A stretch of 64,000 bases of DNA, from positions 109,077,319-109,141,318 of the forward strand of contig CP136066.1 in the NCBI GenBank assembly GCA_032622095.1. The letters are read 5' to 3'. The first letter of the stretch is position 1; the number at the start of each line of letters is the position of its first letter. Shown here in pieces: positions 46,980 through 58,558 of the stretch. The position numbers and the translations under genes are program-made. Source of the stretch: Siphonodentalium dalli (Eukaryota > Mollusca > Scaphopoda > Gadilida > Siphonodentaliidae). The notes below the pieces were generated by a model, which saw nothing but the letters and a program-made list of their open reading frames with translations, was not told the DNA's origin and made no database searches.

Positions 46980-49900
46980 GTAGTCATATATGCAACCATA
47001 CGAGTTTCCAAAGCCACCAACTAGTTTCATAATACACCAACTAGTTTCATAATACATCATAATACATACATAATACATACATAATACCCCAATCCATACG
47101 ACGGGCGCCCCAAATAAAGTTTCACAAACCACCCAGACCGGTGTGACTAATTACCGCCCGGGGACCGCCCGGGACCGCCCGGGTACCGCCCGGGGACCGC
47201 CCGGGACCGCCCGGGCGGCCCAACGAGCCCGTGGACACAATATCTCGACGGTATAACGTAGCGACATGCCACCTGAGGGCAACATAGAAAAATTTACTCG
47301 CTCGCTCGTCTCCGGCCGGTCATATTAACCCCACAAATGCCGATATTGGCTAAAATAGCCTGGGTGATTACTGGTGTCTTCGTGTGTGTTCAGACAGATT
47401 ATTTTGGTGATTCTCGGTAGTGCAATAAGTGCAATACACCTGAGTGTTAATTCCATGTATTGACTCGTTGACGCGTCCACGGCCGATGTTATTAACCCCT
47501 CAAATTCCGGTAAAATAGTGTATAAACAAAAGAACCTTGGAACCGCCCGGAAACGCCCGGGCGGCCCCATGGGCCCGTGGACACTATATATCGACGTTAT
47601 AACATAGCGACATACCCCACGAGGTCAACATACAAAATGTTACTCCCTCGCTCGACCCCGGCCGGCGTTATTAACCCCTCAAAATCCGATAAAATGGTAA
47701 ATAGACAAAAAGAACATTAGGACCGCCCGGGACCGCCCGGGTGGCCCCACGTGCCCGTGGACACAATATCTCGACGTTATAACGTAGCGACATACCCTAT
47801 GAGGTCAACCTAGAAAGTGTTACTCGCTCGCTCGACCCCGGCCGGTGTTATTAACCCCTCAAAATCCGACAAAATGGTATATAGACAAAAAGAACATTGG
47901 GACCGCCCGGGACCGCCCGGGTGGCCCCACGTACCTGTGGACACAATATCTCGACGTTATAACGTAGCGACATAACCCACGAGGTCAACATACAAAATGT
48001 TACTCCCTCGCTCGACCCCGGCCGGCGTTATTAACCCCTCAAAATCCGATAAAATGGTAAATAGACAAAAAAAACATTAGGACCGCCCGGGACCGCCCGG
48101 GTGGCCCCACGTGCCCGTGGACACAATATCTCGACGTTATAACGTAGCGACATACCCTATGAGGTCAACCTAGAAAGTGTTACTCGCTCGCTCGACCCCG
48201 GCCGGTGTTATTAACCCCTCAAAATCCGACAAAATGGTATATAGACAAAAAGAACATTGGGACCGCCCGGGACCGCCCGGGTGGCCCCACGTACCCGTGG
48301 ACACAATATCTCGACGTTATAACGTAGCGACATACCCCATGAGGTCAACCTAGAAAATGTTACTCGCTCGCTCGACCCCGGCCGGTGTTATTAACCCCCC
48401 AAAATCAAACAAAATGGTTTATAAACAAAAATAACATTGGGACCGCCCGGGACCGCCCGGGAGGCCCCATGGGCCCTTGGACACTATATCTCGACGTTAT
48501 AACGTAGCGACATACCCCACGAGGTCAACCTACAAAATGGTACTCGCTCGCTCGACTCCGGCCGGTGTTATTAACCCCTCAACATCCGATAAAATGGTAT
48601 ATAAACAAAAATAACATTGGGACCGCCCGGGACCGCCCGGGAGGCCCCATGGGCTCGTGGACACTATATCTCGACGTTATAACGTAGCGACATACCCCAT
48701 GAGGTCAACCTAGAAAATGGTACTCGCTCGCTCGACCCCGGCCGGTGTTATTAACCCCTCAAAATCCGATAAAATGGTAAATAGACAAAAAGAACATTAG
48801 GACCGCCCGGGTGGCCCCACGTGCCCGTGGACACAATATCTCGACGTTATAACGTAGCGACATATCCCATGAGGTCAACCTAGAAAATGGTACTCGCTCG
48901 CTCGACCCCGGCCGGTGTTATTAACCCCTAAAAACCGGCAAAATGGTATATAAACAAAAAGAACATTGGGACCGCCCAGGACCGCCCGGGTGGCCCCACG
49001 TGCCCGTGGACACAATATCTCGACGTTATAACGTAGCGACATACCCCATGAGGTCAACCTAGAAAATGTTACTCGCTCGCTCGACCCCGGCCGGTGTTAT
49101 TAACCCCTCAAAATCCGACAAAATGGTATATATACAAAAAGAACATTGGGACCGCCCGGGACCGCCCGGGTGGCCCCACGTACCCGTGGACACAATATCT
49201 CGACGTTATAACGTAGCGACATACCCCATGAGGTCAACCTACAAAATGGTACTCACTCGCTCAACTCCGGCCGGTGTTATTAACCCCTCAACATCCGATA
49301 AAATGGTATATAAACAAAAAGAACATTGGGACCGCCCGGAACCGCCCGGGACCGCCCGGGAGGCCACATGGGCCCGTGGACACTATATCTCGACGTTATA
49401 ACGTAGCGACATACCCCATGAGGTCAACCTAGAAAATGTTACTCGCTCGCTCGACCCCGGCCGGTGTTATTAACCCCTCAACATCCGATAAAATGGTATA
49501 TAAACAATAAGCACATTGGGACCGCCCGGGACCGCCCGGGAGGCCCCATGGGCCCGTGGACACTATATCTCGACGTTATAACGTAGCGACATACCCCACG
49601 AGGTCAACCTACAAAATGGTACTCGCTCGACTCCGGCCGGTGTTATTAACCCCTCAAAATCCGATAAAATGGTATATAAACAATAAGAACATTGGGACCG
49701 CCCGGGACATTTTCTAGGTTGACCTCATGGGGTATGTCGCTACGTTATAACGTCGAGATATTGTGTCCACGGGCACGTGGAGCCACCCGGGCGGTCCCGG
49801 GCGGTCCTAATGTTCTTTTTGTCTATTTACCATTTTATCGGATTTTGAGGGGTTAATAACGCCGGCCGGGGTCGAGCGAGGGAGTAACATTTTGTAGGTT

Positions 49901-52900
49901 GACCTCGTGGGGTATTTCGCTATGTTATAACGTCGAGATATAGTGTCCACGGGCCCATGGTGCCTCCCGGGCGGTTTCGGGCGGTCCCAATGTTCATTTT
50001 GTTTATATACCATTTTATCGGATTTTGAGGGGTTAATAACGCCGGCCGCAGTCGAGCGAGCGAGTACAATTTTGTAGGTTGACCTCGTGGGGTATGTCGC
50101 TACGTTATAACGTCGCGATATAGTGTCCATGGGCCCATGGGGCCTCCCGGGCGGTCCCGGGCGCTCCCAATGTTCTTTTTGTTTATATACCATTTTGTCG
50201 GATTTTGAGGGGTTAATATCACCGGCCGGAGTCGAGCGAGCGAGTAACATTTTCTAGGTTAACCTCATGGGGTATGTCGCTACGTTATAACGTCGAGATA
50301 TTGTGTCCACGGGCACGTGGGGCCACCCGGGCGGTCCCGGGCGGTCCCAATGTTCTTTTTGTCTATATACCATTTTGTCGGATTTTGAGGGGTTAATAAC
50401 ATCGGCCGGGGTCGAGCGAGCGAGTATCATTTTCTAGGTGGGGTATGTCGCTATGTTATAACGTCGAGATATTGTGTCCACGGGCACGTGGGGCCACCCG
50501 GGCGGTCCCGGGCGGTCCCAATGTTCTTTTTGTCTATATACCATTTTGTCGGATTTTGAGGGGTTAATAACACCGGCCGGGGTCGAGCGAGCGAGTAACA
50601 TTTTCTAGGTTGACCTCATGGGGTATGTCGCTACGTTATAACGTCGAGATATTGTGTCCACGGGCACGTGGGGCCACCCGGGCGGTCCCGGGCGGTCCTA
50701 ATGTTCTTTTTGTCTATTTACCATTTTATCGGATTTTGAGGGGTTAATAACGCCGGCCGGGGTCGAGCGAGGGAGTAACATTTTGTAGGTTGACCTCGTG
50801 GGGTATGTCGCTATGTTATAACGTCGAGATATACTGTCCACGGGCCCATGGTGCCTCCCGGGCGGTTTCGGGCGGTCCCAATGTTCTTTTTGTTTATATA
50901 CCATTTTATCGGATTTTGAGGGGTTAATAACACCGGCCGGAGTCGAGCGAGCGAGTAACATTTTGTAGGTTGACCTCGTGGGGTATGTCGCTACGTTATA
51001 ACGTCGAGATATTGTGTCCACGGGCACGTGGGGCCACCCGGGCGATCCCGGGCGGTCCCAATGTTATTTTTGTTTATAAACCATTTTGTTGGATTTTGAG
51101 GGGTTAATAACACCGGCCGGGGTCGAGCGAGCGAGTAACATTTTCTAGGTTGACCTCATGGGGTATGTCGCTACGTTATAACCTCGAGATATTGTGTCCA
51201 CGGGCACGTGGGGCCACCCGGGCGGTCCCGGGCGGTCCCAATTTTCTTTTTGTCTATATACCATTTTGTCGGATTTTGAGGGGTTAATAACGCCGGCCGG
51301 GGTCGAGCGAGGGAGTAATATTTTGTAGGTTGACCTCGTGGGGTATGTCGCTATGTTATAACGTCGAGATATAGTGTCCACGGGCCCATGGGGCCGCCCG
51401 GGCGGTCCCGGGCGGTTCCAAGGTTCTTTTGTTTATACACTATTTTACCGGAATTTGAGGGGTTAATAACATCGGCCGTGGACGCGTCAACGAGTCAATA
51501 CATGGAATTAACACTCAGGTGTATTGCACTTATTGCACTACCGAGAATCACCAAAATAATCTGTCTGAACACACACGAAGACACCAGTAATCACCCAGGC
51601 TATTTTAGCCAATATCGGCATTTGTGGGGTTAATATGACCGGCCGGAGACGAGCGAGCGAGTAAATTTTTTTATGTTGCCCTCAGGTGGCATGTCGCTAC
51701 GTTATACCGTCGAGATATTGTGTCCACGGGCTCGTTGGGCCGCCCGGGCGGTCCCGGGCGGTCCCGGGCGGTCCCCGGGCGGTCCCGGGCGGTCCCCGGG
51801 CGGTAATTAGTCACACCCCCCCCCAGACTGATGTAGACTAAGGTAGGTAGTGCACCAAACGATACTCACCTGGTGTCATAACCACACATACAGTCCCCCC
51901 AAAATATGCATCTGGTATTCCAGCCCACTCAAATGATGATGTCCCAAACCACCAAATGAGTGTCTCAATCGACCTGTGTAGGAACCCATCCATTCAACGA
52001 ATGTTTCCAAACCACACCGGTAGTGCTCCAGATTGCAACCGATGTTCGAAACCACATAGTTGTGTTCCAAACCATCCCCCAGGTGTGAACAATTATCAAT
52101 TGATTGTCCATAACCATCAAATGAGTAAAACCACACAACGGGTGTACCAAAGTAACCAAAACCATCCATCTGATGTCGGAAACCACATGAGTTGCATGCA
52201 TCCAATATGTACCCCATGCCACACAACTAGTATCCCAATACATAAGGGAGTGTCATATGTCATGGAACATACAACTGTCGCCCCAATCCATTCAACGATA
52301 GTGTCCCAAACGGCCCAACCAGTGACACAATCGGCAACGCAGTGTCCTAATACACATAACCAGAGTCTAAAACCTATAGCGAGCGTCTCAAACCACCCAA
52401 TGTGAACAAACCACCAAATTGGTGCCCCAAAAGAATCCAACTAAAGTCACAAATCACACAGCGGGTGACCCAAATCATAAAACGAGCACCACAAACCATC
52501 CAATGGGTTTCCTATCCATGAAACTGGAGAGGTATTACAAACCAACTACCAACTGTCATCTCAATACATCTACAATAGTGTACAAAACCCTCCATCGAGT
52601 ATTTTAGACGACCAAGTGAGTTTATCAAACCATCCAATGAGTTTACCAAAACATGGTTTGATATATTTGATGGATGGTTTTGTACACTAGATTGTGACAC
52701 TCATTAGATGGTGTGGGACATTCAGTGGGTGGTTTGAGACACTAGTTAGACATTTTAGACACTTCTGGTGGTTTGAGACAATCATCATGTGGCTTAGGAC
52801 ACTCATTTGATGATTATGGACACTCATCTGTCGGTTTGGGACACCCAGTGAATGGTTTGTGGTACACACTTGATGGTTTGAGACAACCATTAGGATGGTC

Positions 52901-53240
52901 CGGGACACTCGATTGGTGACATATGACAATCGCTGGACTGGTTTGGGCACTACTTGGATGGTTTGTGACACTATTTGGGTGGGATGTGTTACATATGCGG
53001 TTATGGGACACTAGTTTGTGATATGTGATGCCCGTTCTATGGACTGGGACACTCACCGATTAATTTGGTATATTATTAAGAAGGTGGTTGAGATACCCGT
53101 TACGTGGTTTTACGCTTCTTAGATGTTTTGAAACACCCGTTAAGTTGTTTTGGACACTCAGTGGATGTATTTCGATACTAGTTTTGTTGCTTTGGACAAT
53201 CATCAAATTATATTTGATATGAGAAGCTTTAGTTACAAAT
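46980..53240. repeat. ~30 bp minisatellite, inverted around 52650, hosting the palindrome
   Basis: Units of the type AACCACCCAATGAGTGTCCC occur in one orientation at 46990-47140 and 51820-52640. They invert around 52640-52670 (CCAAAACATGGTTTGATATA) and run in the opposite orientation (GATGGTTTGAGACACTCATT type) to about 53240. The giant palindrome at 47141-51816 splits the array. Confidence 0.75.
47141..51816. mobile_element. 4.68 kb foldback-like palindrome of ~180 bp tandem units
   Basis: Outer ends GTGTGACTAATTACCGCCCG (47141) and the exact inverse (to 51816). Next come several CCGCCCGGGGAC units, a unique block (about 47290-47560, mirrored at 51390-51640), then about 12-13 forward units of about 180 bp to 49706, where the orientation flips, and about 10-11 inverted units. 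Each unit has TCGACGTTATAACGTAGCGA, ACTCGCTCGCTCGACCCCGG, CCGGTGTTATTAACCCCTCA and GGACCGCCCGGGACCGCCCG. Some neighbours pair as 360 bp higher-order units. No transposase. It lies in an intron of the LolA-like gene. It fits a foldback element or an amplified inverted duplication. Confidence 0.85.
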
Positions 53241-53697
53241 CGATGACAAAATATATATTTTTGACTTTCGATCGCAATTTTCGCCGCCATTTTGGGAAGC
53301 AATTTTCGCCATTTTGTAGAGACAATATCTCGACATATAGCTAAATATTATCGGATTAGGATCCGACATCATTTACTGTGGTGCTAGCCATTACATAAAA
53401 AAAATCTTCTAAATGGAAACAATCTGGTGAACTTTAACGAAAATTGCCCACTTTTACTACTTTCGATACGAGGGAACATGCACTATGATGCGCAAAGGAA
53501 CGACAACGGGATAATATCAGCATGTACCACCCTTTATGAGAATCAAGAGGTCTAGAGTCATGGAGCGGGAAGGAAGTTAAAATACGGGGACCAAACGAGG
53601 CGGGTGGAGTGGGTGCATGGACTCAAAATACCGATAGCGCGCGATCGAGGTGCACATTTCTGTTATAAAAGAGCCATTTTGAAACTAATGTACTCAC
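53241..53697. other. Intronic stretch
   Basis: Nothing recognised between the minisatellite and the fourth exon. Confidence 0.4.
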
Positions 53698-53772
53698 GAC
53701 CGGTGCGTAAAGTTCTAGCATAATTGGTTGACCAAAGAACGTCTTTTTACCGGTACTGTCAGACCACTTTGA
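53698..53772 (-). CDS. LolA-like gene, fourth exon
   Basis: Twenty-five codons, phase 0 in and out. Acceptor TTTTTTCAG before TCA (53772); donor GTC, then GTGAGT. It encodes SKWSDSTGKKTFFGQPIMLE and LYAPV. The W-x-D...F-x-P-x-x-LE pattern continues directly from TWEWYFAT of the third exon. Confidence 0.85.
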
Positions 53773-54189
53773 CTGAAAAAAGAAAGAAAAGGAAATGACC
53801 CAAAATATTGGATCTGCATATAATGAAATTTTCGTTCCGATTTTCATTTATGGGGCTCCGAGACAACGTTGCGAAAGTATGCATCAATGGAACGATTTCA
53901 GAAAGTTTAAGATTGGACCAACTTGGTGTTTTGATTGTCAACGAAATTAACCAGCTAGTTACTTAAAACTCGATGATCAGAATCGGAACATTCATCTTTT
54001 TTATCTAGATGTCCAGAGATGTCAGAAATAAATTAAATTCCTGAAATACGTATATGCGGCCTATATAATATATGCTATTTTGGAACCTCTGAAATTCATC
54101 TCACCATAGATTGTCTGGAATCGGTAACTTGACAGCAACCATGGGGTTGCGAAGCCATCATATATATGAATAGCCATAATCATATATAC

Positions 54190-54294
54190 CGTTGCGAAGT
54201 ACCACTCCCATGTGGAGTTGATGCCTTGCATGCCGGGAGGCCAGTCTGTTCTTCGTGCGATCCACACATCACAATCCATATCTCGGATATTTCG
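54190..54294 (-). CDS. LolA-like gene, third exon
   Basis: Thirty-five codons, phase 0 in and out. Acceptor TTTCAG before CGA (54294); donor ACG, then GTATAT. It encodes RNIRDMDCDVWIARRTDWPP and GMQGINSTWEWYFAT. CDVWIA followed by N-x-T-x-EWYF is the most recognisable block of LolA-like membrane proteins. NST is a possible N-glycosylation site. Confidence 0.85.
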
Positions 54295-56159
54295 CTGAAA
54301 TATCGAGATTCAATCATTCTATATATAGATGGATGGGCAGATAGACAAAAAAATATATAAGCATATGTTTTAATGATGTACGGTCATATATGACATCTGA
54401 TTTGGGCACCGCGAAAATCCACAAAATCACCCAATAGTAATATCTTGAAACCGATTACAAATTGTCATAATTGAGATCACTCTTAAGTATATACCGGTTT
54501 TGGGAATAGAACACGTCCGGAGACGCTCTTTATGATAGCTTTTTATTGAAATGTTTGCTTGTCTGACAAAGTAACATGTTAAAGATTCATCCAGGGTTCC
54601 AGTCTTACAACAACAGCACACAATAACCCATTTAACATCGTTTTCTGCATTGTTCTGTTGAAAAAATAAATATGAAATATAAACTAGACCTACAATACAA
54701 AATATTATCAATTTTGTAAACGAAAAACTAACTTAAATTGAATAAATAATTGTTGGTTCCATCCAAAACAGTTTAAAATGAATGCATTGGATATTCAATA
54801 TAAAAAATAACGTCTTTTTAGTGGCATGTCTTGTTTCAAACACGTTATGTCATACACCAGAATAAAAACAAAAAAAGTAATAAAGTTCCACAAAAATTAG
54901 CCTGGAAATCTGAATACATCTTTAAATTTTCCTCTTTTGAAAGTCGATATCTGACCATCAAAACTTCTTATTGGTGGACACGCGTGTGGAATCTAATTAT
55001 TTGCTGGTATATATAGCACGTACCAATGGTAGTTTTATGGTGTAAAATCAAATGGGTATCTTGAAAAAAAAAAAATTCTTCCATCAACTCATCACATGTG
55101 TTTGTTTTAAACTGATTTTTACTTATCTGTCCGTTGATAATATATAACATGATAACACAAAGGAACATACAGCATTCTAAGTGGATAAATGCGGGGGAAA
55201 AATTGAACTCCATCATCACTATTAAGAACATGGAAACAGAATGACCGTGTATTTTTTTAATATTGGTTGCTATCCAATGACACGGTATCGCAAATTAAAA
55301 CATTTGCTTTGTAAACATTACTGTTACAGTGCCAGTCAGTTTATCAACAAATAGTTAGTAAATTTGGATCAAATCATAAAGGTTTACAATTACATTACAA
55401 CATTTCATGGCAGTGAAACAAATTTGAGAAGTCGCAGATTTTCAACTGAGTCATTTCATTTGATTTGCAATTGTAATTGGCGATGATTGACCTGGGAAAA
55501 TCTCGCGAAAGTAACCCACCCACTGGACACAGAGAGCGCACGAAACTACTCGACGATTTCTTGACCCGCACACAAAAGGTAGCAAATACTTCCTTGTCGA
55601 CTTGTTCGGGTAAAAAAAATCATTCTACCCATTTGCCCTTGTAGCCGCACCTACTCTGACAACATCATGATATATACCCAAATGTCTTGAAATCTTGAGC
55701 ATGCAGTTAAATCTTGTTCAATTAATGGATGGTGATCAGAACGCATCAAACAATGCCTCAATTACTTGCAACTATAGTGTTTCCAGCTGTTTCCATGTCA
55801 GCCACCCAAATATGTGATCGACCAAGTTACAAATGAAAAATAAAAACGAAATCACGAGCTGGACAAGGCGGCACTAGAACATACTGTTCATACATAAATT
55901 AGAGCACATCGTTTCGGTTCTTCCCAGTGCAACAATGCTATACATTTAGGACATGGTCCCTCTATATAGCGACACAAACTCAATTCTTAGTTTTAGAGGG
56001 ACTACGTTTAATCGCTCTACAATCCAGAGCCTCGTGAAATATACGTTTAGTTTGAAAACCACATTGAGGATGAACGATCCTCGTGCACTACGCAGTCGCA
56101 ACAACGATGGGCATGGCTGGTCCCACTAAAAGCCTATCGTACCGACAGTACTGCCACAT
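54295..56159. other. Intronic stretch
   Basis: One exact ACGCTCTTTA (54523). Otherwise AT-rich DNA with no recognised exon or element. Confidence 0.4.
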
Positions 56160-56636
56160 GGACTCTAAGCGAGATGGTTCTTGCATTATCGTGCATAATA
56201 GACCTGCATGTACCAAAGTTCCAGTCTTCAAAACCGCCATTGTTTAACTTACGGTCGGTTCCGCCAGGTACGCAAACACAAAGAAGGCACCAACCGCGCC
56301 TCCCCTAGCCATCTGACCGCAGAAAGGGATATACTAACATGGCGCTTTGCATTCATGGGCGATCGTGCAAGTTGCCAGCTAAGGCCGTAGTGGATATATT
56401 AACCCCGATACGCTGCGGGCGGATTTGCATGCATGTACGCAAAAACTGAAAGGGTACAATCTGACTGCACCACCACCATGAGTAAGAACGATATGGTTCT
56501 TGCGCAATCGTCCAGAATAGCTCGGGCGGAACCGCCATTGTTAACCCCTAACTTACGTACCTCCCCTAGCTGTCTGCATCCCTGAGCGATCGGGCAAGTC
56601 CTTAGCTAATGCTGAAGTCGATATATTAACCCCTAC
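56160..56636 (+). repeat. Two degenerate direct repeat units
   Basis: GAGATGGTTCTTGCATTATC ... CGCCATTGTTTAACTTACG ... GATATATTAACCCCGATACG (56170-56410) recurs as GATATGGTTCTTGCGCAATC ... CGCCATTGTTAACCCC ... GATATATTAACCCCTACG (56490-56635), with internal deletions. Confidence 0.55.
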
Positions 56637-56960
56637 GTTACATGTGTCTTTATAGACTTCCAAAAGGCGTTTGACTCGGTGTGGCGCGACGGGCTAGCTA
56701 TGGTTTAAGGCTGAACGTAGTGGTATAGGGGGAAGATGTTGCGTGTAATAAAACAATATGTATAATAATATCAAATCAAGGATATCTTTCAATGGTGAAA
56801 TGTCAACCACATTCATCTCACATGTAGGGGTTATACAAGGGGTAAACATTTCACCCTTCGTATTTTCTCTCTGCCTCAATGATTTTGAACGTTTTATGGA
56901 ATACAGACGCGAAAGGCATGGCAAAGTATCTGATAATTTAGCAACTAATTTGCACATATA
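56637..56960 (+). pseudogene. LINE reverse transcriptase fragment
   Basis: VTCVFIDFQKAFDSVWRDGL at 56638 is RT block with the first catalytic Asp. After stops and a frameshift, YNNIKSRISFNGEMSTTFIS and VIQGVNISPFVFSLCLNDFE give the next blocks. The YADD block is absent. Confidence 0.75.
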
Positions 56961-57437
56961 CACTGTACATACACATATTCATTGCCCTGTACTCCACTAT
57001 CTGAAAGGCACAATGCAGTAATAAAGAATCGAGACTCTACTTCTCCGTGCATGTCTATGGGTAGTTATTGTCATTTCGTTTGTTGTTCTTCGTACCGTAT
57101 ACCATGGTTGGAAGATTAAACATATCTGTCATACCAGCCTCTTTTGTATGATCATGCGCAAAATTCCATCTTCATGTCTGGCGCAAGGGACATGCACTTT
57201 GCATGCGTGTTATGTTTTGATTGTATTTCTCGAAATATTCATTTGATTATTCTTATTATTTATTTCTTGCATTGAAACTAGCATGTGAATAGTGTCAATA
57301 ATCATGCTGCACAATTTGAGGCAATAAGGATATACATATTTAGCAGAAATGTTTGCATAAAAACAGTTTCAACATATGAAATATCGTCCTTGGAGATAAT
57401 ATAAATAAGAACATCTAGCTATTCTTATAATACATAC
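56961..57437. other. Intronic stretch
   Basis: Nothing recognised before the second exon. Confidence 0.4.
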
Positions 57438-57598
57438 GATTCCTTCGTAGGCGTACTGTGTGTTAGCGAAATTGAAGAATTCCTTTGCTGATCGTATTCT
57501 CACATGAGAAGGATCGACCATCTCGGTGTCGAAACTTAACTGCTCAATTGCCTTAACCGTGCAGTTTCCTAACATCCTATCTATTATGTAAGCCAGAC
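57438..57598 (-). CDS. LolA-like gene, second exon
   Basis: Acceptor CCATTTCAG before GT CTG (57598), entered in phase 1; donor ATC, then GTATGT, phase 0. It encodes LAYIIDRMLGNCTVKAIEQL and a continuation with VDPSHVRIRSAKEFFNFAN and YEGI. Y-x-ID...GNCTV...EFFxF is the core of the LolA-like half. NCT is a possible glycosylation site. Confidence 0.85.
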
Positions 57599-58555
57599 CT
57601 GAAATGGTGTTGATGTGAACTGTCATTGACAAATTCCCATTTACAACAATAAATACTACAACATTCAACTATAACTGGAGGAAATTTTATCACTTCTATG
57701 GAAATTTGTTATCACTATATATATAGCAACTTTGAACACTATATACACACTGATAACAGAATCATGTTCATAGCATATAAGCCATGATATATAAGTAATA
57801 TATAAGCGTAAAGCAAAAACAAAACCAAAACAAAACAAACAAAAAACGCATTAAATTTGGTCGGTCGGTTAGACACCTTTCGTATAATGAACTACTATAC
57901 TGATAAGAATTACGAATAGCTAATAGTAGTCAAAAGTTTCCGTACGGTCCCAAAAACCTTTTCGCAGAACTCACGAGTATACGAGTCCGTTTATGAGTAA
58001 ACCGTGACGTTCGAACTTCGCCATTCGCAGTAAAGTGATAGGTTCTGTTTGCTGTGTTTGTACTTCATTATGTTGTTATAAGGTCATTTAGCGTTTTGTG
58101 TTTCGCAAGATGCTGGTGTTTCACGGCGACGAATTATTTTATTGTTACAAAGAGATAGAAATAAAGGCCACATGGTGATTCCAATTTAACGACAAACTCT
58201 CAGAGTCAACTCATATGTTGGGGACAAGCGAAACGATATAGCTTGGTCTTCATGTAACAGCAGTTATTAATACTGACTTATTATCTGAACATTTTCTATA
58301 GGAGAACTACTCCTCCTGCATGTTTAGTATAGACAGGGTTAATACTCGGGTTTCACCTGGATGGTAACCATACACAGATGTGCATCTCTTCTATTGTGTC
58401 TTTCTTTTGTATCTGTTACTATTCAGACGTTTACAATCAGAGGGGAGAAGACGTATAATAGCAAGTTATGCTTGCTGTCCGATCCCCTCTTCATTTATCC
58501 ATGTGTATGTGTATGTGTGATGGTATTTGATGAAAATAATAAATATAGTTTACAC
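57599..58555. other. Intronic stretch
   Basis: Around 57955 the CCTTTTCGCAGAACTCACG sequence resembles the terminus of the element at 26577. No exon seen. Confidence 0.35.
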
Positions 58556-58558
58556 TAA

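Noticed and set aside
48875-51381. Long open frames with 60-residue repeats (MLLARSTPAGVINPSKSDKM type) on both strands
   Set aside because: The repeat unit is about 180 bp, a multiple of three, so any open unit stays open. Frames exist in both arms and in several phases, as expected for a satellite.
47141-51816. Regular spaced repeats suggesting a CRISPR-like array
   Set aside because: Units are contiguous with no unique spacers, and the context is a eukaryotic intron.
51876-52971. Overlapping open frames rich in His, Pro and Val
   Set aside because: They follow the ~30 bp minisatellite period and occur on both strands. No domain or splice context.
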